A DNA stretch of 64,000 nucleotides from Autumnicola edwardsiae (GCF_031846505.1 NZ_JAVRHP010000003.1:1-64000), one strand, 5' to 3'; counted from the first letter of the stretch, positions 8,941-18,427 are shown. Program-made: numbers and translations. The notes: a model not told the origin generated them from the letters alone.

Positions 8941-10881
8941 ATGAGCGAAGAAGCCAAGAAAAAACTTTACTCGGCAGACAGTATACAAGCCCTCGAGGGG
9001 ATGGAGCATGTTCGTATGCGACCTTCTATGTATATCGGGGATACCGGGATAAGAGGTCTGCATCATTTGGTTTATGAGGTAGTAGACAACTCTATTGATG
9101 AAGCGATGGCCGGCCATTGCGACACCATAAAGGTTACTATAAATGAAGATGGTTCTGTAACTACAGAAGATAACGGTAGAGGTATACCTATTGATCTTCA
9201 CAAGAAAGAAGGCGTCTCTGCTCTTGAGGTGGTAATGACTAAGATTGGAGCCGGAGGTAAATTTGATAAAGATTCTTACAAGGTTTCCGGTGGTTTGCAC
9301 GGGGTTGGGGTAAGTTGCGTAAATGCACTTTCCTCCAGTCTTAAAGCCACTGTTTATCGTGACGGGCAAATATGGGAGCAGGAATACGAGTTAGGGAAAC
9401 CGCTTTATCCTGTTAAACCCGTAGGAGAGACAGAGCTTTCAGGTACTATGGTTACTTTTAAGCCAGATCCCAGTATTTTTCAGCAATCTGTGGATTACAG
9501 TTACGATACACTTTCCAGTAGAATGCGTGAGTTATCTTTTCTGAATAAAGGACTTACCATAAGTCTTACAGATAAAAGGCAAAAAGATAAAGAAGGAAAT
9601 TTTGTTTCTGAAACCTTCCATTCTAATGAAGGGTTAAAAGAATTTATAAAATTTTTAGACGGTAACCGTGAGCCTATTATAGGAGATGTGATTTCTATGG
9701 AAGGGGAGAAGAACGATATTCCGGTGGAAGTGGCTATGGTCTATAACACTTCTTTTAATGAAAATTTACATTCTTACGTAAACAATATTAATACTCATGA
9801 AGGTGGAACGCACCTGTCAGGATTTCGAAGAGGTTTAACCACAACCTTAAAGAAATACGCAGATGCTTCCGGAATGCTTGATAAGCTAAAGTTTGAGATT
9901 ACCGGGGACGATTTCCGGGAAGGCTTAACAGCTATTATTTCTGTTAAAGTTGGTGAACCTCAATTTGAAGGTCAGACAAAAACGAAATTAGGTAACCGCG
10001 AGGTGACATCGGCTGTTTCCCAGGCGGTTTCAGAAATGCTGGATATATATCTGGAGGAAAACCCGAATGATGCAAAAACCATTGTTCAGAAGGTGATTCT
10101 TGCAGCGCAGGCACGTAATGCGGCCAAGAAGGCTCGTGAAATGGTGCAGCGTAAAACAGCCATGAGTATCGGAGGACTTCCCGGGAAATTATCAGATTGT
10201 TCTGAGCAGGATCCTACACAATGCGAGGTTTTTCTTGTTGAGGGAGATTCTGCAGGAGGTACTGCAAAGCAAGGCCGGGATAGGAAATTCCAGGCTATTC
10301 TTCCGTTAAGAGGTAAAATTCTTAATGTAGAGAAAGCGATGACCCACCGGGTTTTTGACAATGAAGAGATTAAAAACATCTATACGGCACTTGGGGTTAC
10401 TATTGGAACAGAAGAAGATAGCAAAGCCTTAAATTTGTCAAAATTAAGGTATCATAAAGTTGTTATTATGTGTGATGCCGATGTGGATGGAAGTCATATT
10501 GAAACACTTATCCTTACCTTCTTCTATAGATATATGAAGGAGTTGATTGAAGGCGGGCATATTTATATCGCTACTCCACCTCTCTACCTGGTAAAGAAAG
10601 CTTCTAAGAAGCGCTATGCCTGGTCTGAAAAAGAACGGGATGAAATTGCCGAGAGTTATAGTGGCGGTGTTCAGATCCAGAGATATAAAGGTCTTGGGGA
10701 GATGAATGCGGAGCAGCTATGGGACACTACAATGGATCCTGAACGTAGAAAATTAAGACAGGTTACCATAGATAACAGCGGTGAGGCAGACAGGATTTTC
10801 TCAATGCTTATGGGGGATGAAGTGCCGCCACGAAGAGAATTTATCGAAAAGAACGCAAAGTATGCGAATATAGATGCGTAG
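8941..10881 (+). CDS. gyrB: DNA gyrase subunit B
   Basis: A 646-residue ATPase subunit of DNA gyrase, which introduces negative supercoils together with GyrA. In order: the GHKL ATPase motifs (EVVDNSIDEAMAGH, DNGRGIPID, GGLHGVGVS), the transducer domain, the TOPRIM motifs (EGDSAGGTAKQGRDR, CDADVDGSHI) and the C-terminal YKGLGEMNAEQLW region. The compact length is that of most non-proteobacterial GyrB, without the E. coli insertion. ParE is a close relative, but the LWDTTMDPE context and the general sequence fit GyrB. gyrA is not in the window; the gene is transcribed alone and ends in a strong terminator. Confidence 0.95.
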   Translation: MSEEAKKKLYSADSIQALEGMEHVRMRPSMYIGDTGIRGLHHLVYEVVDNSIDEAMAGHCDTIKVTINEDGSVTTEDNGRGIPIDLHKKEGVSALEVVMTKIGAGGKFDKDSYKVSGGLHGVGVSCVNALSSSLKATVYRDGQIWEQEYELGKPLYPVKPVGETELSGTMVTFKPDPSIFQQSVDYSYDTLSSRMRELSFLNKGLTISLTDKRQKDKEGNFVSETFHSNEGLKEFIKFLDGNREPIIGDVISMEGEKNDIPVEVAMVYNTSFNENLHSYVNNINTHEGGTHLSGFRRGLTTTLKKYADASGMLDKLKFEITGDDFREGLTAIISVKVGEPQFEGQTKTKLGNREVTSAVSQAVSEMLDIYLEENPNDAKTIVQKVILAAQARNAAKKAREMVQRKTAMSIGGLPGKLSDCSEQDPTQCEVFLVEGDSAGGTAKQGRDRKFQAILPLRGKILNVEKAMTHRVFDNEEIKNIYTALGVTIGTEEDSKALNLSKLRYHKVVIMCDADVDGSHIETLILTFFYRYMKELIEGGHIYIATPPLYLVKKASKKRYAWSEKERDEIAESYSGGVQIQRYKGLGEMNAEQLWDTTMDPERRKLRQVTIDNSGEADRIFSMLMGDEVPPRREFIEKNAKYANIDA

Positions 10882-10898
10882 AATTTACTAAATAAATG

Positions 10899-10936
10899 AT
10901 AAACAGGTCTGCAAATTTGCAGGCCTGTTTTTTTTG
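10899..10936 (+). terminator. Rho-independent terminator after gyrB
   Basis: The stem AAACAGG(T)CTGCAAA / TTTGCAGGCCTGTTT is followed by a run of eight T's. It is a strong terminator 20 bases after the gyrB stop. Confidence 0.9.
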
Positions 10937-10996
10937 TTAAACCTTACGCGAAAATTTTGCTATTTTTACACCCCAAATAATACCTAAATTTTACTT

Positions 10997-11965
10997 ATGA
11001 AAAAGCTATACTATCTTTTCTGTTTTACAACGATTTTATGGAGTAGTTCTGCCACTGCTCAGGTCCCCGGCGACATTCCCTTAGTGAATGATCTAAAAAG
11101 TATTGCTGATGACTTTGCCAGTCCGGCGGCGAACAGTATTGCATATCAGGCTAACGGAGGATGGTTCTCCTCTGCTCAGACATTGGATAGATGGAAATTT
11201 GAAATTTCCCTGCACGCGAATGCCTTAATAGTTCCAGACAGCAGAAAAACTTTTACTACTGGTTCTTACGAGACACTCAGTATACAGGGAGGTGCAAGAA
11301 ACGCTATAGTTCCTACGGCTTTTGGTTCTTCTTCTGAAGTCTTTTTTGAAGGAGAGATAGCGGGTACAGAAATTGAACCTTTTCAGGCCATCGAAGGAGT
11401 GGATAAGAGTTTTGTGGCGCATCCATTTGCACAGGTTACCGTAGGGCTTCCTTACGAAACAGAGTTTGCTGTAAGAGCCATGCCTAAATTAACAGTTAAT
11501 GATGTGCAGGTAAGCACTTATGGCGCAGGAATAAAGCATAATTTTAGCCAATACTTCAGGTTTAATGAACCTGATGATTTTCAGTTTGCTGCTTTTGCCG
11601 CGTACAGTATTTTTGACATAGAGTATGCTTTTGAACCTGTTGACTTGGCGGAGTTTGCCCAGCTAAACGCTATAGATGTAGATGCAGATGTTTGGACTGC
11701 AGAACTGCTGGGGTCAAAGCGATATGAGAATTTTGAAATTTTTGGAGCGCTTGGTGTAGCCAGTTCCAACTTTTCATATATGATGCAGGGGAGTAAATTT
11801 GGTTTAAATACCATTAATGAGGCTTTGGAAGATTTGGGGGATTCTGAAGCGCAATTTAAAGGCGATGTCGGCTTTAATGTATACTTCAATGATTTTAAAG
11901 TCAGTACAATGGCTACGGCCGGAAAATTTTTCAATCTCAATATCGGCCTTCACTTTAGAATCTAA
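10997..11965 (+). CDS. DUF6588 family outer-membrane protein
   Basis: A 322-residue protein with a signal peptide (cleavage near residue 21, after SATAQ). The rest alternates polar and hydrophobic residues, with many Phe/Tyr-ended strands (the C-terminus ends NIGLHFRI), as in an outer-membrane beta-barrel. N-terminal features such as LKSIADDFASPAANSIAY and NGGWFSSAQTLDRWKFEIS match the DUF6588 family of Bacteroidota, whose function is unknown. It lies between gyrB and mdh, each apparently with its own promoter. I saw no terminator after it, so read-through into mdh is possible. Confidence 0.75.
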   Translation: MKKLYYLFCFTTILWSSSATAQVPGDIPLVNDLKSIADDFASPAANSIAYQANGGWFSSAQTLDRWKFEISLHANALIVPDSRKTFTTGSYETLSIQGGARNAIVPTAFGSSSEVFFEGEIAGTEIEPFQAIEGVDKSFVAHPFAQVTVGLPYETEFAVRAMPKLTVNDVQVSTYGAGIKHNFSQYFRFNEPDDFQFAAFAAYSIFDIEYAFEPVDLAEFAQLNAIDVDADVWTAELLGSKRYENFEIFGALGVASSNFSYMMQGSKFGLNTINEALEDLGDSEAQFKGDVGFNVYFNDFKVSTMATAGKFFNLNIGLHFRI

Positions 11966-12053
11966 ACCTCGGGACTTTAACCATTTGTTATCACAAAATC
12001 ATTAACATAATTTGTATTTTCGTCTCATTATAAACCGAATTAAATAATAAAGA

Positions 12054-12980
12054 ATGAAAGTTACTATAGTAGGAGCGGGTGCAGTTGGTGCCAGCTGTGC
12101 GGAATATGTTGCAATTAAAAACTTTGCTTCAGAAGTTGTTTTACTGGATATTAAAGAAGGAGTTGCAGAAGGGAAGGCGATGGACCTTATGCAAACTGCT
12201 ACTTTAAATAGTTTTGATACCAAAATCACCGGGAGTACAAATGATTATTCAAAAACGGCGGGAAGCGATGTTGCTGTAATTACCAGTGGTATTCCTCGTA
12301 AGCCGGGGATGACAAGGGAAGAATTAATTGGCATAAACGCAGGGATTGTTAAAGAAGTTTCATCAAAGCTTATCGAACAGTCTCCAGACGTAACTCTTAT
12401 AGTAGTTAGTAATCCTATGGATACTATGACTTATCTTGTGCATAAAACCACCAATCTTCCGAAGAATAGAATTATCGGAATGGGGGGGGCGTTGGATAGC
12501 GCGAGATTTAAATATAGATTAAGTGAAGCTTTGGAATGTCCACCGTCTGATGTAGATGGGATGGTGATTGGTGGCCATAGCGATACCGGGATGGTTCCTC
12601 TTACAAGGTTGGCTACCAGAAACAGTGTTCCTGTAACAGCATTTTTATCTGAAGACCGTTTGAATCAGGTCGCAGAGGATACTAAAGTGGGAGGTGCAAC
12701 CCTAACCAAACTATTAGGAACAAGTGCCTGGTACGCTCCGGGAGCAGCAGTATCTGGTTTGGTGCAGGCAATTGCCTGTGATCAAAAAAAGATGTTCCCT
12801 TGTTCTGCCTTGTTGGAAGGTGAATATGGGCTTAATGATCTTTGTATAGGAGTTCCTGCAATTCTTGGTAAAGGCGGACTGGAGAAAATTGTGGAAATTG
12901 ATCTTGACGAGGCAGAGAAGAATAAGATGAAAGAAAGCGCTGAAGGTGTAAAGAAAACCAACGGTTTGCTTGAGTTTTAA
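12054..12980 (+). CDS. mdh: Malate dehydrogenase (LDH-like type)
   Basis: A 308-residue NAD-dependent malate dehydrogenase of the citric-acid cycle. The N-terminal Rossmann motif is GAGAVGAS, with Asp33 of VVLLDIKEG favouring NAD. The substrate loop RKPGMTREEL has the Arg that selects a dicarboxylate, and the catalytic His is in GGHSDTGMVPL. The length and the LDH-like form are those of other Bacteroidota Mdh enzymes. A terminator shortly downstream separates it from secDF. Confidence 0.94.
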   Translation: MKVTIVGAGAVGASCAEYVAIKNFASEVVLLDIKEGVAEGKAMDLMQTATLNSFDTKITGSTNDYSKTAGSDVAVITSGIPRKPGMTREELIGINAGIVKEVSSKLIEQSPDVTLIVVSNPMDTMTYLVHKTTNLPKNRIIGMGGALDSARFKYRLSEALECPPSDVDGMVIGGHSDTGMVPLTRLATRNSVPVTAFLSEDRLNQVAEDTKVGGATLTKLLGTSAWYAPGAAVSGLVQAIACDQKKMFPCSALLEGEYGLNDLCIGVPAILGKGGLEKIVEIDLDEAEKNKMKESAEGVKKTNGLLEF

Positions 12981-13007
12981 ACAAGTTGTAGAGAAGTAAT
13001 ATAGAGT

Positions 13008-13041
13008 TAAAAAAGGCCACTAAACTAGTGGTCTTTTTTTG
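13008..13041 (+). terminator. Rho-independent terminator after mdh
   Basis: The stem AAAAAGGCCACTA / TAGTGGTCTTTTTTT with an AAC loop and a T-run lies about 30 bases after the mdh stop. Confidence 0.88.
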
Positions 13042-13074
13042 TGTCTAAAAGTTAAAATATTCAAAAAGAAAATA

Positions 13075-13105
13075 TTGGGATTTCATTTTTGAAACCCTAT
13101 ATTTG
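13075..13105 (+). promoter_or_regulatory. Promoter of secDF
   Basis: TTG at 13075-13077, a 20-base spacer and TATATTTG at 13098-13105 together match the Bacteroidota -33/-7 promoter pattern. The leader to the ATG at 13149 is about 35-40 bases. Confidence 0.6.
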
Positions 13106-13148
13106 TCCGTTTTTAAAATAGACCTATTTAATTATAATTTAAGGAATA

Positions 13149-16100
13149 ATGCAGAACAAGGGACTAGTTAAAGTTTTTGCAATTTTATTTGGGCTGGTAT
13201 GCCTTTACCAGTTGTCGTTCACCTTTATAAGTAATAATGTTGAAAACGATGCTGAGGAGTATGCAGAACAAAGAGTTGGTGAAGGGGTAGAAAATTACTC
13301 TGAATTAAGAGATGCTGAGGAGCAGAGATATCTTGATTCTATTGGGAATGAAGAAGTTATTGCAGGAATTACCTACAACAGTGCAAAGGAAAAAGAATTA
13401 AACAAGGGTCTTGACTTAAAAGGAGGGATCAATGTTATTCTTCAAATTTCGGTTAAGGACATTTTGCGGGGGCTTGCAGAGAATACAAACGATCCTTCAT
13501 TTAATCAGGCTATAAGCCGTGCCGATGAAGCACAGGCAGAGAGCCAGGAAGATTATATAGATCTTTTTTTCGAGGAATTTAACAGTATTCCAGATGCAAG
13601 TTTAGCTTCTCCTGATGTGTTCTTTAATAAAGCACTTAGCGACGACATAAATCCCGATATGTCTAATGAGGAAGTAGAGGAAATTATCAGGCGAAGAGTC
13701 GATGAATCTATTACTTCAGCATTTGAAGTGTTGCGTAAACGTATAGATAAATTTGGTGTTACCCAGCCAAATATCCAGCGTCTTGGAAATTCCGGGAGAA
13801 TACTGGTTGAGCTGCCGGGAGCTAAGGATGTGAACAGGGTTAAAAATCTGCTGCAAAGTACAGCCCAATTGGAATTTTGGCATGTTTATAAAAATACAGA
13901 ATTAGGTAATTTCCTTTTTGAAGCGAACAATGTCCTGGCCGATATTGTTGGGGGTGAAGAAGAGATTTCTGAAACCACTACAGCTGCAGATACGACAACT
14001 ACTACAGAGGATGAGGATATTAGCGAACTTCTTGCAGATGCTGAAGATACTACAGAAGTAGCTGCAGGAAATAACCCCTTATTCGAACTTATTCAATCTC
14101 CCGGCTTCCAGGGAAGCCCGGTACTTGCAACTTTTGGAGTTGCCGATACAGCAAAGGTGAACGATTACTTGAGCAGGTCCAGGGTGCGTTTCTTGTTGCC
14201 AGTTGAGCAGCGATATGCAAAATTTGTATGGGGCGTTCCAGATGAAGAAACAGGTACTGTTGGTCTATATGCTCTAAAGGGTAACCGCAATATGGAGCCA
14301 CCGTTAAGCGGAAGTGTAATTACAGATGCACAGCAAACTTATGGTCAATTAGGTAATGTTGCCGTTTCTATGCAAATGGACGGTACAGGAGCTAAAATCT
14401 GGGAAGAGATGACCGGTCAGGCTTCCAGCCAGCAAAGTAATATTGCTATTGTGCTGGACAATATTGTTTATTCTGCACCCGGTGTTTCTACAGGCCCAAT
14501 TTCTGGAGGTAGAAGTGAGATTTCCGGAGATTTTTCAATTACTGAAGGTCAGGATCTGGCAAACGTTTTACGTGCCGGTAAACTTCCCGCTTCAGCAGAA
14601 ATTATTCAGAGTGAAATAGTAGGGCCGTCTTTAGGACAGGAAGCTATAAACAGCGGAGTGATATCTTTTGTAATAGCATTGGTATTTGTACTTCTATGGA
14701 TGATTTTCTACTATGGTAAAGCGGGTATATTTGCAGATGTTGCACTTGTAGTGAACATTCTGTTTATTTTTGGAATCCTTGCTGGATTAGGTGCCGTACT
14801 TACCCTTCCGGGTATCGCGGGTATTGTTTTAACGATAGGTATTTCGGTAGATGCCAATGTGCTTATCTTCGAGAGGATCAAAGAAGAACTTGCCAAGGGT
14901 AAATCTCAGGTAGATGCTATTAGGGACGGTTTCAGTAATGCGCTTTCTTCTATTCTTGATGCTAACATTACGACAGGCTTAACCGGTTTTATATTATTAA
15001 TATTAGGTACAGGTCCAATTAAAGGTTTTGCCACTACGTTATTAATAGGTATAGCAACATCTCTTTTTACTGCAATTTTCGTAACGAGATTATTTATCGA
15101 CGGTTATGGTAAAAACGGAAAATCGTTGCAGTTCTCTACCGGGGCCACTAAGAAGCTTTTCACGAATATGAACATTGATTTCCTTGGAAAAAGGAAGATT
15201 GCTTATATAGCTTCAGCAATATTTATAATTATTAGTATAGGATCTTTGTTTGTACAGGGGCTTAACCAGGGTGTTGATTTTGTAGGAGGAAGAACTTATA
15301 CGGTGAGATTTGATCAGGATGTTAACCCTACGGAAGTTGAGCAGGATCTTGTTGCTGTCTTCGGAAGTGCTGAAGCAAAAACCTTTGGTCCAAACAATCA
15401 GCTTAAGATTACCACAAATTATCGCGTAGAAGATGAAGGAGCACAAGTAGATGAAGAGATTCAGCAAAGCTTGTATGAGGCTCTACAGAGCTATCTTCCT
15501 GCAGATTTTTCGTATGATGAATTTACTGCCGGTTCGGGAGAAAGATCTCTGGGGATTATGCAGTCTATGAAGGTAGGACCTACTATAGCAGATGATATAA
15601 AGAATGCATCCTTCTGGGCAGTTTTAGGCTCTCTTATTGTTGTTTTCTTGTATATCCTGTTGCGATTTAGAAAATGGCAATTCAGCCTTGGTGCCGTAGC
15701 TGCGGTATTCCATGATGTCCTTATTGTTCTGGGTATTTTCTCCCTGCTTTATAAGGTAATGCCTTTTAGTATGGAAATTAACCAGGCTTTTATTGCTGCA
15801 ATTCTTACTGTAATTGGTTATTCCCTAAATGATACCGTGGTGGTGTTCGATAGGATTAGGGAGTTCGTTAATGAACATACCAGCTGGCCTCTGGGCAAAA
15901 CCATCAACAATGCACTTAACAGTACCTTAAGCCGTACATTAAACACCTCGCTTACTACATTAATCGTACTGCTTGCGATCTTTATCTTTGGAGGGGAAAG
16001 CATCAGAGGGTTTATGTTTGCTCTTATAGTTGGTGTTATTGTGGGTACATACTCATCTATATTTATTGCTACACCAATCATGTTTGATAGTGTAACCGAT

Positions 16101-16175
16101 AAATCCAAGATAGAGAAGAAAAAGAAAGAGGAAGAAGAAGTGGAAAAAGCAGGTACAACTACGACCACAGCTTAA
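13149..16175 (+). CDS. secDF: Protein translocase subunits SecD and SecF fused (SecDF)
   Basis: A 1008-residue RND-family membrane protein that uses the proton gradient to help SecYEG export proteins. The SecD half has the first TM helix, the P1 domain (LDLKGGINVILQI), TM segments beginning near GVISFVIALVFVLLW and the conserved GIVLTIGISVDANVLIFERIKEEL. The SecF half begins near residue 680 (NQGVDFVGGRTYTVRF) and contains GYSLNDTVVVFDRIRE. About twelve helices are expected. Two odd stretches are rich in Thr: an acidic insert (TTTAADTTTTTEDED, near residues 278-292) inside the periplasmic part, and the tail. Fusion of SecD and SecF is normal for this phylum. A terminator closes the gene. Confidence 0.95.
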   Translation: MQNKGLVKVFAILFGLVCLYQLSFTFISNNVENDAEEYAEQRVGEGVENYSELRDAEEQRYLDSIGNEEVIAGITYNSAKEKELNKGLDLKGGINVILQISVKDILRGLAENTNDPSFNQAISRADEAQAESQEDYIDLFFEEFNSIPDASLASPDVFFNKALSDDINPDMSNEEVEEIIRRRVDESITSAFEVLRKRIDKFGVTQPNIQRLGNSGRILVELPGAKDVNRVKNLLQSTAQLEFWHVYKNTELGNFLFEANNVLADIVGGEEEISETTTAADTTTTTEDEDISELLADAEDTTEVAAGNNPLFELIQSPGFQGSPVLATFGVADTAKVNDYLSRSRVRFLLPVEQRYAKFVWGVPDEETGTVGLYALKGNRNMEPPLSGSVITDAQQTYGQLGNVAVSMQMDGTGAKIWEEMTGQASSQQSNIAIVLDNIVYSAPGVSTGPISGGRSEISGDFSITEGQDLANVLRAGKLPASAEIIQSEIVGPSLGQEAINSGVISFVIALVFVLLWMIFYYGKAGIFADVALVVNILFIFGILAGLGAVLTLPGIAGIVLTIGISVDANVLIFERIKEELAKGKSQVDAIRDGFSNALSSILDANITTGLTGFILLILGTGPIKGFATTLLIGIATSLFTAIFVTRLFIDGYGKNGKSLQFSTGATKKLFTNMNIDFLGKRKIAYIASAIFIIISIGSLFVQGLNQGVDFVGGRTYTVRFDQDVNPTEVEQDLVAVFGSAEAKTFGPNNQLKITTNYRVEDEGAQVDEEIQQSLYEALQSYLPADFSYDEFTAGSGERSLGIMQSMKVGPTIADDIKNASFWAVLGSLIVVFLYILLRFRKWQFSLGAVAAVFHDVLIVLGIFSLLYKVMPFSMEINQAFIAAILTVIGYSLNDTVVVFDRIREFVNEHTSWPLGKTINNALNSTLSRTLNTSLTTLIVLLAIFIFGGESIRGFMFALIVGVIVGTYSSIFIATPIMFDSVTDKSKIEKKKKEEEEVEKAGTTTTTA

Positions 16176-16198
16176 CTTCTTCTGAAAATAACATAATT

Positions 16199-16230
16199 GA
16201 AAAGGCTTTCCACTTGGAAGGCCTTTTTAT
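16199..16230 (+). terminator. Rho-independent terminator after secDF
   Basis: The stem AAAAGGCTTTCC / GGAAGGCCTTTTT with an ACTT loop and a T-run lies 24 bases after the secDF stop. Confidence 0.88.
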
Positions 16231-16249
16231 TACTTCTTGCTTAGATTAA

Positions 16250-16775
16250 AGACTGATAATTGCCTTTTTTCAAGCTTCATTTAGATTATAGTACTACTTT
16301 GATAAGATTTCAGACGTAGAAGTTATTCTGAAGAGGTTATGTCATTAAGTCTCTCATTGATTCCGATCAATTCTAAGGCTGATAATTGCCATTTTCAGTC
16401 GGTGCCTTTTAAAAAGTCAATGCAATTACTTCTGAAGGTGATGTTCGCTATTGTCTTTGCTGATTCAGAATATTATCAGGTCGATAATTGTCATTTTCAG
16501 GCAGTACCTTAAAAATTTAATCTGCATTTATTCTGAAGATAGTTCTGGCTTTTTGTTCCGCCGATTCCGATCAATTCTAAGACCGATAATTGACATTTTC
16601 GTGCATCCATGTGTTTGCAGGTATACCTTAAAAGATTTTAGGCTGAATTCTTCTGAAAACTCTCGATTTTTTCCTTCAGCTTCAGGTAATCTTGCAGAAA
16701 ATTGTCATTTTTCAAGGTACAGGGCAGCAGGAATAATTTCGGGCACAAGAGTAGACCGATAATTGCCATTTTGAG
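16250..16775. repeat. Degenerate tandem repeat array, period about 102 bp, no gene
   Basis: The gene-free stretch between the secDF terminator and the DUF192 gene is made of diverged direct repeats. The core GATAATTGnCATTTTC begins at 16255, 16381, 16483, 16585, 16697 (GAAAATTG variant) and 16758, giving spacings of 126, 102, 102, 112 and 61 bases. Other parts repeat in step: GATTCCGATCAATTCTAAG at about 16360 and 16564 (204 apart), GGTnCCTTnAAAA after the core, and TTCTGAAG(A/G)TG mid-unit. Units are only partly identical, so this is an old or fast-changing array. It has no leader, identical repeats or unique equal spacers, so it is not a CRISPR. Several short frames exist on both strands, but none has convincing coding features. 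Confidence 0.8.
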
Positions 16776-16811
16776 AAGTTCTTCTAAAATTAGCCGAAGC
16801 TTAAGAATTTC

Positions 16812-17309
16812 TTATTCCTCTGTTTTTACTACTGAAAATGTATCGCCTGCTTCAATATTCCAGTTTTCGACAAGTCCGGCGTTAATTTCGAGTATAAACT
16901 GGGCCGCTTGTCCAGATGGCAGGTTGCCTTCATTTAAAGGTTCTGCATTTTCCTGAAAACTTACGGCTGTACTGTCACTGTCGTAAAAGATGAGATCTAA
17001 AGGGAAGTAAGTGTTTTTCATATAAAAGTTACGCGGAGATTCTGTGGTGTACACAAAAAGCATTCCCTGGTGCTCTTCCATACTTTGCCGGTACATAAGG
17101 CCGGTTTCCCTTTCATAATCACTATCGGCAATCTCAATATCAATCCTCTGGATCGTATCACCTTCAGCTTTAATTAGGTATAATTCTCCTTCTTTGGTAA
17201 AAACTATAGGTTCTGTTTCTATACTTTCATTTTCTTCAGAATCGCTTTTACATCCGGTAAACAGGATTCCGTAGAGTGCAAGAATCAGAAAAATGTTCCT
17301 TCCGGTCAT
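16812..17309 (-). CDS. DUF192 domain lipoprotein
   Basis: A 165-residue protein with a lipoprotein signal (lipobox FTGC near residues 17-20) and a DUF192 domain: YERETGLMYRQSMEEHQGMLFVY, FYMKNTYFPLDLIF and the closing LEINAG. DUF192 proteins are small beta-barrels of unsettled function, often secreted. Its ATG overlaps the stop of lgt (ATGA), so it is translationally coupled to the lipoprotein-modifying enzyme, which its own signal would need. Confidence 0.88.
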   Translation of the reverse strand: MTGRNIFLILALYGILFTGCKSDSEENESIETEPIVFTKEGELYLIKAEGDTIQRIDIEIADSDYERETGLMYRQSMEEHQGMLFVYTTESPRNFYMKNTYFPLDLIFYDSDSTAVSFQENAEPLNEGNLPSGQAAQFILEINAGLVENWNIEAGDTFSVVKTEE

Positions 17310-18127
17310 AGCATCCGTTTTTTTGAAGGCCTGAACATAAAATAGAATCCTGCCAGGATAAAAGGTATACTAAGCCATTGTCCTGTATTTAACAGCCATA
17401 CTGCACGTTCTTCTACTTGTGGCTCCTTCAGGAATTCTATAAAGAACCTCACTGTCCATAGAAGTACAAGGAATGCTCCAAAAATATAACCGACTTTAAA
17501 TCGTTTTTCAGTTTTCCAGTACAGATAATACAGAAAGCCGAAAATTGCCAAATAACACACTGCTTCGTATAACTGTGCGGGATGCCTTGGAAAAGTTTCC
17601 CCAAGCTTCTGAAAAATTACTCCATAATCTGAATTTGTAGGTTTTCCAACAATTTCAGAGTTCATAAAATTACCTAATCTCACAAAAATACCTCCGCACG
17701 CTACCGGTATTACAACTCTGTCCAAAATCCATAAAACTGGTCGGTCCAAAATTCGTTTTTTGTACAGGAACATGGCTGTAATTATTCCTATTGCTGCTCC
17801 ATGGCTTGCAAGACCCCTGAATCCGGTAAATTGAAATTCGGGTTCAAAACGTACGGGAAGAAATATTTCCAGCAGGTGAAATTGGAAGTAGTCCCAGTCG
17901 TAAAAGATAACATGTCCAAGCCGGGCTCCTATAAGAGTAGCCAAAACGGTATAAATAAAGAGAGAATCGAGCTTTTCAATTTCAATCTTCTCCCTAACAA
18001 ATATACTTTTCATGATATACCATCCCAGGCCAAAAGCGATAAGGAACATCAAACTGTAATAATGAAGCATAAAAAAACCCAAATCCAGGCCTTCTGAAGG
18101 ATTCCATTGTATGGCGTTAAATAACAT
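17306..18127 (-). CDS. lgt: Prolipoprotein diacylglyceryl transferase
   Basis: A 273-residue polytopic inner-membrane enzyme that moves diacylglycerol from phosphatidylglycerol to the lipobox Cys of prolipoproteins, the first step of lipoprotein maturation. Signature pieces are IGARLGHVIFYD, the RGLASHGAAIG loop with the essential His, and RLGNFMNSEIVGKPT (family form: H-G-x-x-x-G and R-x-G-N-F-x-N). About seven TM helices are visible. Many lipoproteins encoded in this window are its likely substrates. The stop overlaps the start of the DUF192 gene by four bases. Confidence 0.95.
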   Translation of the reverse strand: MLFNAIQWNPSEGLDLGFFMLHYYSLMFLIAFGLGWYIMKSIFVREKIEIEKLDSLFIYTVLATLIGARLGHVIFYDWDYFQFHLLEIFLPVRFEPEFQFTGFRGLASHGAAIGIITAMFLYKKRILDRPVLWILDRVVIPVACGGIFVRLGNFMNSEIVGKPTNSDYGVIFQKLGETFPRHPAQLYEAVCYLAIFGFLYYLYWKTEKRFKVGYIFGAFLVLLWTVRFFIEFLKEPQVEERAVWLLNTGQWLSIPFILAGFYFMFRPSKKRML

Positions 18128-18183
18128 GAAAGGAAATTATGTGTTAAGAAAGTAAATATACATATTTGAATGTTTCTGCCATA

Positions 18184-18423
18184 TCATTTATGTGCAGATT
18201 TTGAAGGAACGGGATCATATCCCGAGCCTCCCCAGGGATGGCAACTTAATATCCTCTTTAAGCTCAGCCATCCGCCTTTAAAAAAATCGAACCTGTAAAG
18301 GGCAGTAAGCGTGTATTGGGAGCAGGTGGGGGTGTAACGGCATGTAGCAGGGGTTACGGGAGATATGAATTTCCGGTAAAATTTTACCAGGAGTATAAAC
18401 GGATATGCCAGCCACCGCTCCAC
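18184..18423 (-). CDS. yidD: Membrane protein insertion efficiency factor YidD
   Basis: A 79-residue YidD with the family core: FYRKFISP, CRYTPTCSQYTLTAL, GGWLSLKRILSCHPWGGSGYDPVP. It aids YidC-dependent insertion of inner-membrane proteins and is held at the membrane by an N-terminal amphipathic helix. The start is GTG (ERWLAYPFILL follows), five bases from the cysS stop codon, so the two are probably co-transcribed. rnpA and rpmH, its frequent neighbours elsewhere, are absent here. Confidence 0.93.
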   Translation of the reverse strand: MERWLAYPFILLVKFYRKFISPVTPATCRYTPTCSQYTLTALYRFDFFKGGWLSLKRILSCHPWGGSGYDPVPSKSAHK

Positions 18424-18427
18424 AGGA

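Noticed and set aside
15818..16168. Leftward 116-codon frame inside secDF
   Set aside because: It is the reverse-strand shadow of a strongly supported gene; the Ser/Val-rich product matches what antisense frames of membrane proteins give.
16451..16762. Rightward open frame of 103 codons in the repeat array
   Set aside because: It starts at TTG, runs through three repeat units in shifting context, and has no domain or normal composition; it is open only because the repeats lack stops in that frame.
16250..16775. CRISPR array
   Set aside because: Repeats are diverged, spacings vary (61-126) and the segments between cores are themselves repeated, unlike unique equal-length spacers; no cas gene is nearby.
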